Below, piece after piece: positions 1-11,222 of a stretch of DNA of 64,000 nt (position 1 is the first letter of the stretch; each line of letters starts with the position of its first letter). Source of the DNA: Pyrrhosoma nymphula (lineage: Eukaryota; Arthropoda; Insecta; Odonata; Coenagrionidae); assembly GCA_963573305.1 (NCBI GenBank), contig OY754331.1:14914868-14978867 (forward strand). The letters run 5' to 3'. Both the position numbers and the translations under genes were made by a program. Below the pieces are notes generated by a model. The model had not been told where the DNA came from, did not search any database, and saw only the letters and a program-made list of their open reading frames with translations.

Positions 1-1679
1 GCAGCTATAAAATATGAGAAACAGGACTTAGATAACTATCAGTGATTTTCGACTCGCTCGCCTAAGCACAATATGTATTAAGCACAGTAGGTTGGTTAAG
101 ACTGCACAATATACCCAGTTAGGTAGGCAAGGTATCAAGGTAGTTTGAGCGAGATATTTCCCTAGTCATAATGGAGACTACATTAGAATTTTATTTTTTA
201 ATTTCCTCGTCTCGAATAAATATGAAGTAAATACTGTAATATTAATGCTGCAAAAATATAATTATATACGACCAAAATCTCAGTAATTGAATAAATAAAG
301 CTATATAAGTCTCTACCTTGACTCATTTTTCCACGCCGTACGGCTAAAAAGCCTTCCAAACAGCAGGTTTTTTGCGATTCTGTAAAATTTACTGTGGTGA
401 GTAATAGATTAAGTTTAATAAATAGTTGAAAAAACATATAAACTAAACATCGTTAATTTTTCTACGAAATCAAGGTGTTGTAAGTTCCAAATTTTTTCAA
501 CATTTTCCCTCTGGAGCGCACAGCCGTAATCTATCCCATGTAAAACAGCTTTTATTTTCAGGAACACTGCTCGAAAAGTACTTCGGAAAGGGGTTGATAT
601 TTTAAAATCATTAGAAAGGTGAGAGTTTTTTCTTTGAAATGGGGCCAAATTCATCAAATTATAGGTGAACTGATATTTCGCTATAACCACATTAAATTGG
701 AAATATATTCCGATTAAAACGCCAAGTGTTGACCAGTCGGCCGAAAGATAGCAGCCACTGAAGGAAGAAATACAAAACTGCAAGGAACACAAACAAATTA
801 TTTAAAAAACGAGAGCAATGATTTTTTTATAAATAAAGACGGTTACGTAGTAGAATATATACCTATAAATCAAAGAAGAAGGAACAAATTAAAAACAGAA
901 ACATCGCTTATTTGAGAAATATAACGGGCGAAAATTGAGTACAAATTAGAAGAGCTGAATTATTGAAAAAGTTCCTAGTAACAGGAGAGAAGTGAGATTT
1001 GAAGAAAGATCTAAGACAAAATATTAATAAATACAATTACGCCGATCGTGATGCTCCAAGGTTGAGCAAATGAGCATAAGAGAAGACGACGAGAAACAAA
1101 TACTGAAGAAAAAAGAGTTGAAAATAGGCGATTGAAGACAGTTTGAGTCATCTGTCAACACTTGAACAATGTTCCCAGGATATGTATTTCCCCGCATTCG
1201 AGCTGACAAGGAAATAAGTCAATTAATAAGATTGCCTGACGAAGCTGGAAGAAGAGTCGGCGAAGGCAAGCACTTGATAAAATACCAGCAATAGATACCA
1301 AAAGTAAGGATTCTATTTTTTGTAAGTAGCTTGTCCGCCAAATGTTTGTAGTGCACATTTGGGAACATGAAATTCAAAAGGAAGTAGTTTTTAAAAGCAA
1401 CGCACGTTCCCCTTTGTTGATATAAGAATGTTCATTTTAAGGATCTTATGGAGATAATGAAAGAAAGCTATTTCAAATTAGGAAGTAACATTTAATAAAA
1501 TTCTTCTTAATCAACTTGCTTTTCAAAACCATTTATTATCAATCAACAAACTGTTATACTTCAGACGTTGTCATAACAACCATTTCAAATCATACATTTT
1601 AGGTTTGCAATCAGCACAAATTTACTGCTTACTTCAAACGCTTAACCAGCAATCTCATCCTTTGTCTTTCACTCGTAAT
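1..1679. other. AT-rich DNA, no gene recognised
   Basis: Both strands hold only short open frames (up to about 125 codons) with low-complexity, non-conserved-looking translations. I see no domain motif, tandem repeat or RNA gene here. Confidence 0.4.
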
Positions 1680-2400
1680 CCGCTGATCGGCGAGGCTGAA
1701 TATTTTCATTTCTTGACGGGAAGGGAATGAGAGGGCGAACGAAGGCGGCGGTTAAGAGGAGCGTGGCTCGGTAGATGGAGGAGGAGTTTTGTGGAGGGGG
1801 AAGAGGGTCGGTCTCAGGCTGTTAGTGGACGCAGCGGGCAGTTGATGCTCGGCTGTTAACCTCCATCAACTAACTCTTCTTCCACCCTCTTGGAATATAT
1901 AATAAAGCTCGTTTATTTTTTCACCGGACCGAGTCCACTCCCAGTCACGGCTAAAAAAATAGGCGACCTATTTACGATGACGTTAAAAATTCACCGTTAC
2001 GAATAATTTCGAGAGGAGAAGCAGCCAACGTCTCTCACTGACTCCTCTCTTCTTGAAGTCTTCTCCTCCTCATTGCCCCTCTCCTGCTCCCCTCTCCACC
2101 TTCCCACTTCCACCCCCCCCCCACCCTCCCTCCAAGCCCCGAACCAGACATCGTTGGTCGTCTTCCGAGGGCGTGGTGACGCGATAATCGAACATCTTGA
2201 GAGGGAAAACGCTAAACTTTTTGTGATTATCTTTTCCTTAAGAGTATATAGTTAAACAAAGGTGGCGTGGTGAACTTGAGGTGAAGCCATTTCCGCCATA
2301 TTGAGCGTCCCCAGAATAAATTCTGCAATTGCCGTGATCATGAGATGGTTAAACCGGACGTATTATCTAACGACGATTTCTTGTGTCCCTGAGGTACGTA
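1680..2400 (+). promoter_or_regulatory. GC-richer block, possible promoter/5' region
   Basis: A clear rise in G+C and CpG over AT-rich flanks, with a TATA-like GAATATATAATAAAG near 1893 and a pyrimidine/C-rich stretch at 2040-2130. A short ATG-initiated frame (from 2340) runs into GAG|GTACGTAA, a good splice donor, at about 2392. These signs fit a promoter with a short first exon, but no downstream exon was found, so the call is weak. Confidence 0.2.
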
Positions 2401-2594
2401 AAAACTTTATTTATTCTAAAATTATTTGTACAATGTATTTTAAAGAGCAATGCGAACAATAGTTTGGAAAATAAGATTTAAGTAATTTCATAGATCGTCA
2501 CCTGCGCTGTTAATATGAATAAAACTGAAACGCTAATGATTGCTGTATTTCCTGATCACTTCCGGCATTTCATACTTGTTAATTTGAAATACGC

Positions 2595-2770
2595 TATATA
2601 TATATATATATATAAATTCAAACTTACAGGAGGTAGGAGAAAGAGAAAAAAAGAGCTGACGAAGGACCAACTGGTTCGAAACGTTCCCGTAAGAACGAAT
2701 TCTTTATCTATTTTTGTGGCCAATTGGCGAAAACTTCAAAAGAATATATATATATATATATATATATATT
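2595..2770. repeat. Two (TA)n microsatellites
   Basis: Pure TA runs at 2595-2615 and 2744-2770 flank a hammerhead-like retroelement tail at 2656-2691. Confidence 0.85.
2656..2691 (+). ncRNA. Hammerhead-like retroelement tail motif
   Basis: CTGACGA is followed by a GGACC/GGTTC hairpin arm pair (loop AACT), then CGAAAC and ...GTA. This matches the CUGANGA - stem II - GAAA order of hammerhead ribozymes, which are known from ends of Penelope-like elements. A convincing stem I is not visible, so this is probably a decayed copy. The same pattern occurs on the minus strand near 6051-6014. Confidence 0.35.
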
Positions 2771-2997
2771 GGTAAATGTGGCGGAGGTGGCTTCACCTTC
2801 GCTCACTGCCAAGTATACGCAGCGCTACCTCTGGTACTTTAATAACTCTATGATTTTTTCCACAATGAATAATCTCTTCGTTTCATGAACAAAAAAAATG
2901 AAGAGACCTGATCTAACGGGAGGATGGATCACCTTCAACAAATTATAGCCCTGACTAAGAATATCACCGCACTGTCACCGACGTGAAGTACAAAGGT

Positions 2998-3390
2998 GAA
3001 TGAATCTCCGCAGCCTATGCCAAAGAGTTAAGAGACATTTCCTGATCCAGCAGATTCCCAACCCTTCAGAATGTTTTGAATCTGAATTAGTAGTAGCGTA
3101 CTGGCTGAAACCCTTGTTAGGTGAGATTCCCGAAATTGATTTTGGGAAAACAATTCCGTTTCGGTATTTGGAATTTGTGTTATCGGCGAGAAAAACTATT
3201 TCCTTCTCCCGATAGCGCTTCAAGATGAATGAATCTCCGCAGCCTATGGCAAAGAGTTATGAGACATTTCCTGAACCAGCAGATTCCCAACCCTTCAGAA
3301 TGTTTTAAATCTGGATTAGTAGTAGCGCACTGGCTGAAACCCTTATTACGTTAGATTCCCGAAATTGATTTTGGGAAAACAACTCCATTT
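2998..3390. repeat. Two-copy direct repeat, 229-bp spacing
   Basis: GAATGAATCTCCGCAGCC begins at 2998 and again at 3227. About 165 bp after each start stay nearly identical, through GATTTTGGGAAAACAA. The first copy is open on both strands (minus 2975-3223), but the reading frame is not kept in the second copy, so it is treated as non-coding repeat, probably a mobile-element relic. Confidence 0.75.
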
Positions 3391-5999
3391 TGGACCGTCT
3401 GAACCGACATTCTAAATATATTCATTGAGACTACAGAAACAAAAATTAATGTTCTTCCATTAACTGCTTGTACTCCAAATAATGTTTTGAATTCCTTGTG
3501 TAGTGTTGATGTAATTATATTTCATAATATAACTATATAGTATAACTAATCAGTACATTATTGGCATTAAAATTATACATATAGATAATTGTTGTCGTTC
3601 AATTTATTATTATTTAGTAATTCCATGTCGGTCTATTGGTAAAAAAACACGATTTGCGAGTCGCATCAAATGTCAGAATGTTAGAGTAGTAGTCACGTTC
3701 ACAAGAGTTTCACGGATAATGAATAGGACGATTGTCTAAATGAACTGTTCAAATTGTATTCATTTTAATACCCTAAGGTTGCGAAAAACCTACCGTTTTT
3801 CTAATGTGCGTAACTTTGCGAAGTCCTGCTCAAAGTGCTCCACCAGATACCGATTGTTAAATGCTAGAGTGCTCCACCAGATATCAATAATTAAATGTGG
3901 GCTTTCTTGCTTACCAAGGTACGAATCCCATAGTTGTTATAACCATTCCACATAAAAGTTTTGACCTAAAATACAGAGATGAATGAATTGGTAAAGAATA
4001 AACTCATAGGTAAACTATAATTCAATAATTAATTATAAGTGGGTCAAAAAACTCAACAGACCTTAGTTAGACAAAAATAAAAGAATAAATGGATGTTCAT
4101 ATAGATCCTTCTACGACATACATACATACTTTTGTAGAATACATAGTGACTTTGTTCATGTAGTATTTACAGAATAATGAAGAAACACAGGATTATCCTA
4201 TTTCGTATATTAATTTCACTCAAGAACTCAAGCAAAGGATGCCAGACAATAGACACCATTGGCTCCTAGTTCACCCGCCATTTTTTATTCATCTAACGGT
4301 GATACCACCATTATAATGATATCCGGCCTCATCCACCTCCTCGGATTTTCACCAGATTTATCCAATTAAAGCAGATATTGCAAAAAATTGACTAAAACTG
4401 AAAAAAGAAATGATCAGGCAGCCCCAGGGGAATATCAGTTGATTTTCATTCAGATATCAACCGTTACGGATACCGCTTGGCATTTCGTGTGACATAACAA
4501 TCAACACACGCTTGGGATATAACGATACACGTAACACCTACCCACGCCTCGAAAATCGGTTTACAGTCACGTGATTGTGTTTCTACGTTCACTCTGGAAC
4601 TTGAGCTCATGGCCCCAGGGCACGACCCGATGAGTCTGGATTACTCTGAAACGACCGCTGACCACCGCACGTGACGCCGAGACTGAGGAAAAAAACAGAA
4701 ACCAGACCTTTTTTGTGGAGCGCTTGAGGGCACCACCGTTCCGACCTTGCGCAGGGCCGTGATTGGCCCCGAGGCGTCCCTCTTCTCATCCCATTAAGAG
4801 CCAATAAAAGAAGAAAGAAAGGAACCGTTCAAAAAACCGGAAGTCGTATAAAAACATTGGGGCAGAACGGGGAGAAAATCCGTTTCTCCCCTGAATTCCT
4901 ACCTTTACGTGAATCAGGTAAGTACAATGTTAATACCCGTTTAAACGAGCATTGCTCGAGGGTAATTCGGCCGGTCCACGTTTCCATTCCAATTGTTCTC
5001 CGGGCCCTGAGGTGGGAATTCCTATTGAAGCGGGGGTCAAAAAAAAGAGCGATCCCTTTTTATATCCCACGAGAAGACCGGCCGCGGCAAACAAAAAGAA
5101 AATCTCGCTAGGAGGCCACTTAATTCATTGAAATAAAAAAACAAGAGAATGAAAAGGAGGAGTCCATTTCAGAGGAGTATTTTTAATATGCATCAATGAA
5201 TTGAGATATGAGAGGAAAATTCAAATGCATGAAAAAACATACATAATAGAACGATAATCGAGCCACTAAAAAGTGAGGGCCAAAACATTCCGCATTTTCA
5301 GCACCCCGATCTACTCATGCCCCGCCACGCGCAGAAATTGGAAACACATTTGTAAACATGTAGCATTTGCTTAGCCACAACAAGTACGCCGAAAGAATGA
5401 CGTTATAATTAAATAATAATGATATTAGTCATATGTATTTTGTCCCCTCTTGTTATTTACGTGCGTTATTCTTTCAGATACTAAGCAAATGATATTAGGA
5501 GAGTGGTTCCACTTTCTGCCGCATGGTGGGGAATGTGTAGATCAGGGTGCGGAAAATCCGGAATGTTTGGGCTCTCCCTTATCATTTGGCTTTTCGTATG
5601 CGCCCGATGATCGTCCTATTATATATGTTCAAATGATTCACCTTCGCAGATTACACAGAACAACTGATGGAGCAATTAATGTACGTCAAATATGTAATTT
5701 AATCATGGTATTCATGCATGGCGTTACGGTAAGGTTCGATGTATTACGTTTCCCACGAAATATAGGTAATTATGTACCACTTAACCGATAAAATTCAGTT
5801 AACACTTATTAGGGTTATATTCGATGAGATTATGCCAAGCATAAACCAACAAATAGGATATGCTCTTTAAACATGACTCGAAAAATGGAAATGCCTGTTG
5901 AAGAATATATCACGGAAAGAGCATCTATAACCGTAAAATTTCGCCAATAGACCACAATATAATAAAAACACTTGACAGGGGGTGGGGAAAGAAAAGTAA
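3391..5999. other. Intergenic-looking DNA, no gene recognised
   Basis: No conserved domain in any frame. A GC-richer part at about 4550-5110 has CCAAT (4801), TATAAAAA (4847-4854) and a downstream purine-rich leader, a possible plus-strand core promoter. An open frame at 5450-5791 has no recognisable motif. Confidence 0.3.
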
Positions 6000-6013
6000 A
6001 AAGAGAGAGAGGA

Positions 6014-6051
6014 CTTACTGGGACGTTTCGGGCATGTAGGCCCTTCTTCAG
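6014..6051 (-). ncRNA. Hammerhead-like retroelement tail motif
   Basis: On the minus strand CTGAAGA, a GGGC/GCCC hairpin and CGAAACGT follow in order. It resembles the motif at 2656-2691 closely enough to be the same family. Stem I cannot be drawn with confidence. Confidence 0.35.
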
Positions 6052-6079
6052 CTGTAGAAAATTGAGAAGTATAAAAAGT

Positions 6080-6182
6080 AAAAAATATGTATGAAATTCC
6101 GAAAAAAAAATTTGGACAGTAACACTATATATATAGTGTTATTGTCCAAATTTTTTTTTTCGGAATTTCATACATATTTTTT
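6080..6182. repeat. 103-bp near-perfect palindrome
   Basis: The left arm begins AAAAAATATGTATGAAATTC and the right arm is its reverse complement ending at 6182. The centre is an ATATATAT stretch near 6131. The arms are about 50 bp with almost no mismatch. It lies directly beside the hammerhead-like tail at 6014-6051, so it may be a fold-back created during retroelement insertion, or a small inverted-repeat transposon. Confidence 0.85.
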
Positions 6183-7119
6183 ATCTGTTAGTATCTTTAT
6201 CTGAATTAAGGAATATTCTGAATTTTATGAATCGAAACTTCATATTTATTGACGCCATATGTGGCTGACGGGGAAAATTGTGCACGCCGAATTCTATAAA
6301 TGATGATACCAACAAAAACAAACAGATAAGGTTGCCAGAAGGTTGTTCAATCTGGCGGTAAATTTTAAATTTGAATTATAGGCTTTGTAAACAAAAAATC
6401 TACTATGAAACCATTATTTCGGAATTTGCTAATTCCGAGACAAAGTAAGTAGCTATACATATAATCAGTAATTAATTTTTTTCGGCTCTTTTCGAGAACT
6501 GCTGATCTAGGACTAAACTTCTGGAAGCCTCAAGCTGAAAATGAATTGGGGTTAGCATCTTGTGCATTAGATGTTCTAGGGAGGAGTCAGTATCCTAGCC
6601 AACAAACCAACCCGATCCTCCCGTGAGACCTCACTTGAGTATACCGCTACCGTTGTGGGACCCTTACGAAGTAGAATGGTTAAATGAATTAAGTTGGGTA
6701 CCTCTAACAGATCGAAGGGAAAACTATACGTTGAATATTGTTTGTTAGTTCGAAACAGATTATTTTTCAGAATACATCGAACATACCTACATCTAAACTT
6801 ATAAAATACCCTACAAGCACCCTCGAGGGTGTGTGGCAAAGGGTGAGTAGTCACAAACATGCATTACACTATATCCTAAAGTTCGTGTAACTACGACTAA
6901 TGATGCATTAGCATAAATCGCTTACGCTTGTCACGAGGCGAAGGCTCACAAGCATGCACCACAATACACATATGCTACCAATGGTTAAATCCAATGCATG
7001 TATCACGTTAGAAACTATCATAATCTTAAGATAGAGAGAATATATAGCAGAGAAAATAGATTTCATGCCGTTGGGGGGTGGTTCGAAAGCAGTAACGGTA
7101 TGGACAGTATTGGACACCT
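6183..7119. other. No gene recognised
   Basis: AT-rich sequence with short random-looking open frames on both strands; nothing supported. Confidence 0.4.
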
Positions 7120-7200
7120 TCTGAGCCAAGGTCGTATCCAGGGGAGGGAGGGGGGGGCAAGGATAAGCAGCTGCCCCCCCCCTTTCCAACATTGAAACAT
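7120..7200. mobile_element. G-run/C-run element end, hAT-like
   Basis: GGTCGTATCCAGGGGAGGG then a G run, followed by a C run at about 7174-7182, forms an inverted pair. Sequences of the form GCGTATCCAGGGG...CCCC are familiar terminal pieces of hAT-type elements in animals. No transposase or far end was found. Confidence 0.25.
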
Positions 7201-7509
7201 TTTGTGAAATGTGGGTGAAAAAAAATGGAATGAGGTACAGGAAGCTACATAGATCATTGAAGTTTTTTCAAGAGAGCGAATTGTTTTTCCTTACCATTAG
7301 AAAGGCGATACTGATACTGCTTTCACTGTCCTACACAACAAACACTATTGAGCGCTAATTCAGCTCCCTTCGCCGAATTAAAGCATGGCTAAAAAAAGAC
7401 CAACTATTTGTGAAAATATAGTTTAATGGGTTTGCAATGCTAAGCATTCACCGTCAATAGGTTTCCGCAAACAAGCAGCTATTATAAGGAAAATAGTGAT
7501 CCATGTTTA

Positions 7510-7955
7510 AAAGTCAAAGCCCGCTTCCATATCAGTTATTCAGTAGCTTAAAGGAACGAATCCAAGTTTGTTCTTCTTCGGTAGTGCAGTGGTTTTTCAG
7601 ATCGATACTTCGCTTTAAAAAAAATGTTTAATTGTTTAAATTCTAAATCACTGTTAAAATTTAAGAACTTATCCATAAAAAGGATGGAGATCTAAGTTTT
7701 AAAGTCAAAATCCACTTAATTATCAGTTAATCATTGGCTTAAAAGCTCGAATCTAAGTTTACACTTCTTCAGTAGCGAGGCGGTTTTCAGTACAATACTT
7801 AGCTTTAAAAAAATATCTAATGATTCAATATCTATGAGTACCTGTATAAAAGTTTTCGACCAAATGGAGGATGGAGATTAAGTTTTAAAGTCAAAATCCG
7901 TTTCCTAATCAGTTAATCAGTATTTTTAAAGCAGGAATCTAAGTTTGCTCCTCTT
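7510..7955. repeat. Degenerate tandem repeat, about 190-bp period
   Basis: AAAGTCAAARYCC recurs at about 7510, 7701 and 7887. Each is followed by a TATCAGTTAATCA-like segment and a CGAATCTAAGTTT-like segment. About 2.4 copies are present and moderately diverged. Confidence 0.7.
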
Positions 7956-8430
7956 GGATCAATTTCGGGAAAAACACGACTTCAATGCGTGAAGCGGTAA
8001 CAAACACGCTACCTTTTGATTGGAAGCCTGTCGTGCTACCAGCCTGGCCTCCCGAGATGTGCGGTTGGCATTTATGTCCAGTCATTTCATGAAATAAAAG
8101 AGTAGACGCTGTATTGACGAGCGAAAGTGAATCCCTTTTTTTTGCAAAGAATGATCCTCCCAACATAACTATCGCGCGCCATTTGTTAGTAAATTTTATG
8201 AATTTTGCAGTGTTTTTTTTGTATATTTGGGATTTTTCTTGATAAGTCACGGTGGTCCCGCGATAATTGAATCACTATTCATCGATAACCAGCTGATGAG
8301 AATCTTTTTCAGGTTATCATCTCTCAGGTATGTAGTTCTGTCACTTTTTAAGTCAGTGATTCTTGACCATTGGATAACATTATAACCAGTGCAGGTGATA
8401 AAAAAATTCACTAAGGAAATGTATACTGCA
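7956..8430. other. No gene recognised
   Basis: A minus-strand frame of about 100 codons (8250-7939) has no recognisable domain. No other structure was seen. Confidence 0.35.
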
Positions 8431-8469
8431 TACTACGCCCTGAATCCTACGCCTCTACAACATTTAAAA

Positions 8470-8856
8470 AAATATTGTGTGACGCCAAAGACAGAATTCC
8501 CGGAATGAGAAAAAACAGGGTGTAGATACTCATTACAGTGTAACGACTGCCCGATAAAGTACATCGGCAAGACAGGGAGAAGTGTATAAACCAGAGTGAA
8601 TGAACACAAAAAGTGCCACGAGAAATCTAAACAATACCTACTCAGTGTTTGCCAACACCTCAGAGACAACAACCATCACAGCAACTTTGTACCCAAAATC
8701 CTCCATTTCGAAAAGGATGGAAGAAGATTAGACGCCTTAGATTCGCTTGAAACCGTGCAACACTCCCTAAACAACACATATCTAGCTAACGAACAAGTGC
8801 TCCCCTCTCACTCCCCCCATACTCTATTCTCAATACCCCTGAAAACTCTGGTGTAG
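8470..8856 (+). pseudogene. Penelope-like element GIY-YIG endonuclease fragment
   Basis: Reading from about 8497, the translation gives KTGCRYSLQCNDCPIKYIG, then KTGRS, an in-frame TAA at 8588-8590, TRVNEHKK, and later HFEKDGRRLDALDSLE. This is the arrangement of the GIY-YIG endonuclease domain at the C-terminus of Penelope-like retroelements: a degraded GIY, a YIG, a GRS...R...EHK helix and a late catalytic-type Glu. The first motif is eroded (GCRY) and a further TGA lies just upstream, so it cannot be functional. No matching reverse transcriptase was found upstream, so this is a truncated 3' portion. The family assignment is confident. Confidence 0.8.
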
Positions 8857-9420
8857 TGGAAACATTCAAGGACATGCGAACTGACAAACATCATACATTG
8901 TTCTACCCCTACCACTCCTCTTCACCCAAAATTCCCTTGACCCAAGCTCAACCTCAGGGCCGTCCCTGGGGATTGAGGGGCCCTGTGCAAACAAAAGTCG
9001 GGGGCCCCATTAACGTTGCATTCCCTTATTGATATAGTAGCATATTTGATGGAAAGAGGGAAAAAAAGCCACAAACTGGCTAATGATTTCAAGAAATGAA
9101 CATGTGTACTAAGTATGTAGTAGGTAATTTCTGTCGTTTCTGTATGGACATCGTAGCCTTCCTTCGTTGTCCTTCGGCCTGCAATCTGATCGTGTCTGAG
9201 CCCTCTGAACCAGTCTAGTGTCCATTACACAGCCGAGGGAGCTAAGTGTGTAGCTGGTAGTATTTTAGAGCACTGCAGGCCTTTTTTAGGGTGGAGAGTA
9301 GGGCAGGGAGTAGATCATGTAGTGGGTTATTAAGTAAAGGGGTCACCGTAAATATTGGTAGGAATGAGAGCTTTTTTAATATTCAGAATGACTAAATATC
9401 CGAAAGAAATAGAACCCGCG
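8857..9420. other. Retroelement 3' flank and unassigned DNA
   Basis: C-rich sequence follows the endonuclease frame, as expected of a Penelope 3' untranslated region. CAGGGCCGTCCCTGGGG at about 8957, with GGGGCCCC nearby, resembles a DNA-transposon end. Nothing else was recognised. Confidence 0.3.
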
Positions 9421-9430
9421 GCACAGGTCT

Positions 9431-10107
9431 ACATCTACATACTACCCCGCAAGCCGCCTCAAAAGGCGTGTGGCGGGGGGTGTTAGGACTCCAGCGGTTT
9501 ACATATAAAAAGGAAACGCTCTAATGAAATTACGCCTTGCATTTATTAAAGTCCCTTATTGTTCGGGGGAAAAACGAATTCCCATACCTATCCGTTCGGC
9601 AAAATATCTCTCTTACTTCATCATTTCTGTCGGACCTGGAAATATAGTGGGGTTCTGATATGATGTTCTCCGTGTCGCTCTTAAAAATATCCATTCTTAA
9701 TTGCTCAAGTAATCTAAGCCTAGCGCGCAGCCTCCGAGTCTCTAGCGGCTCCCAGCCTAATTCGTTTAACATCTGTGTAACGCTGTCTGTACGCCCGTAG
9801 CAGTTTTTGACGAATCGCGTAGCTTTTCTTTGTATTTTATTAAGTTCCCAGATTAAGTCTTTCTGTACCGGATCCCATATACGCTGCATATTCAAGGTGT
9901 GGCCGGACGAGTGCGAAATAGCACCTCTCTTTTACTTTTTCATCTGAAAATCTTCCCACAATACGCTTGACGAATCCTAGCTTCTTCAGAGCTCTGCCAC
10001 AAATATTTCTTATGTGTGTGCCCCACGATAGGTTCGAGGTTATCGTAACTCCCAGATACTTCACTTCATCTGTCGCCTTTATGTTAACACCATCCACAGC
10101 ATATACA
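9431..10107 (-). pseudogene. LINE ORF2 3' end (CR1/L2/jockey-like), truncated
   Basis: Minus strand encodes the C-terminal part of a non-LTR retrotransposon polymerase protein: VKYLGVTITSNLSWGTHI, ALVRPHLEYAA, then after a frameshift IWDPVQKDLIWELNKIQRKA and a tail ending RDFNKCKA at about 9530. This is the region just after the polymerase palm, conserved in CR1/L2/jockey-like LINEs. The element is 5'-truncated near 10107, so the YADD catalytic motif is absent. Compared with the copy at 36421-37265, two bases are missing at about 9881, which causes the frameshift. The 3' end is a (CTACAT)n run at 9430-9446 on the plus strand, a simple-repeat tail typical of this group. Confidence 0.85.
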
Positions 10108-10123
10108 TCAAAAACAAGTTTCA

Positions 10124-10430
10124 TTAATGATATAAAATAATCGATAGACAGGACTTGTACGTGCTTTGTTCTCCTGACTGCTTTTGGCCTGCGCCTAGCG
10201 CCACGGAGAGCGTGCGAGGTGCTGATTTGTTCTGGGACGAGTGCTGCAGGTCTGGTGTGGAATCACCCCGTGTCACACACCCTAGTGGTGGCTTGCATGG
10301 TACTTCGTAGATGTAGATGTAGACGTAATTTCGGGTAATAGGCGGGTCTCTCCGCGCCGTCTGAAAGATGCAATCCCGGGTGGGGCCACCATAGGCGCCG
10401 GGCCCAGTGCAGCGGCACATGTCGCACTAC
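10124..10430 (+). mobile_element. Retroelement 3' end with (TAGATG)n tail
   Basis: The stretch ending CTTCGTAGATGTAGATGTAGACG (about 10304-10325) carries the same simple-repeat tail, in opposite orientation, as the LINE at 9431-10107. A GC-rich part follows, including CACCATAGGCGCCGGGCCC. It is probably the 3' stub of another LINE of the same group; no coding part remains. Confidence 0.35.
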
Positions 10431-10720
10431 CCTAGGGACAACACTGCCCAACCTCCCTCGGTGAAGGCAACACCAATGACTATAACTACCAATCCATCCC
10501 CACCCCCGCACCCTTACCCTTCCCACCCCATAGCCCCCTCCCCACTAACTCTTCCGAAACTCTCACCCCACCCTTCCTCGTCCGACCCTTTCCCCCCTCC
10601 CCTGCCATGATTTTGTATGAATACCGTAACCTATTTTCACGTATTTTCACCTGAAGATGACACAAAGTGTCGAAACCCGGGTCGTGATAATAAATATGTA
10701 TTACAAGTGGAGTTAACCAA
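10430..10720 (+). mobile_element. Penelope-like 3' UTR and tail
   Basis: A very C-rich, purine-poor stretch (10440-10610) is followed by a hammerhead-like structure at 10647-10687 and an AT-rich end. This is the order seen at 3' ends of Penelope-like elements, one of whose coding fragments lies at 8470-8856. The proline-rich open frame through the C-rich part is a composition artefact. Confidence 0.45.
10647..10687 (+). ncRNA. Hammerhead-ribozyme-like structure
   Basis: All parts of a type I hammerhead can be placed. Stem I: TCAC (10647-10650) with GTGA (10684-10687). Core: CTGAAGA (10651-10657). Stem II: GACAC/GTGTC with loop AAA. Core: GAAA (10672-10675). A minimal stem III: CCCGGG. Cleavage triplet: GTC (10681-10683), with cleavage expected after C10683. 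The one deviation is an unpaired T between the core and stem II. Hammerheads with very short stem III are known from Penelope-like elements. Activity is not shown. Confidence 0.55.
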
Positions 10721-11027
10721 GTTATTTTAATTCTTCAGATAATGAATTCATTCAGTTAAACCTTACATATACCTAGCTAAAAGGAGATCGTTTGCCAAAA
10801 AGTAACCAGAACTTCTTGTTTCGTACCTTTCATATGCTAATAATGACAATGGTAGGTGCTAATAAGTAGTTACTCTGTTTCTCAGTGTAATTTAGTTAAG
10901 ATGTTCATCCTGCCTCCGCGGTAGGTATTTTTGAGTGATATCGTCAGGCTTGAGGCATGCAACTCACTTGGAACTTGGCTGAGTGTTTCATTCCTTCAAA
11001 AATGTGTGACAGTACATTGAAAATTGT
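10721..11027. other. No feature recognised
   Basis: AT-rich DNA between two retroelement tails; nothing supported. Confidence 0.4.
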
Positions 11028-11222
11028 CCTTCTGTCAAGATGTAATAATTAAAAATTTAAATATACCACACTGTTTTAGTATTAGTACAAGCCTAACCGG
11101 TTTCAATGTAAACACATCATCATCAGAGGCAAATATTGCCCTATTTGCTGGTCAGGCTTGTACTAATAATAAAACAATTTGGAATATTACAGATTTTTAA
11201 TTATTACATCATGTCAAAATTC
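11028..11222. mobile_element. Inverted pair of retroelement tails with hammerhead-like core
   Basis: The outer arms read GATGTAATAATTAAAAAT on the left and its reverse complement on the right. Inside them GTACAAGCCT.ACC and its reverse complement form further arm sequence. The centre on the minus strand reads CTGATGA (11126-11120), an ATGT/ACAT hairpin, GAAACCGGTTA and a GCC/GGC outer stem. That is the hammerhead order with the canonical CUGAUGA core. An inverted terminal organisation is known for Penelope-like elements. Confidence 0.5.

Noticed and set aside
5450..5791. 113-codon plus-strand gene
   Set aside because: No domain, no splice or promoter support, and composition like surrounding non-coding DNA.
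10407..10610. Proline-rich protein
   Set aside because: The frame follows a C-rich 3' UTR-like stretch; the residues are a consequence of base composition.
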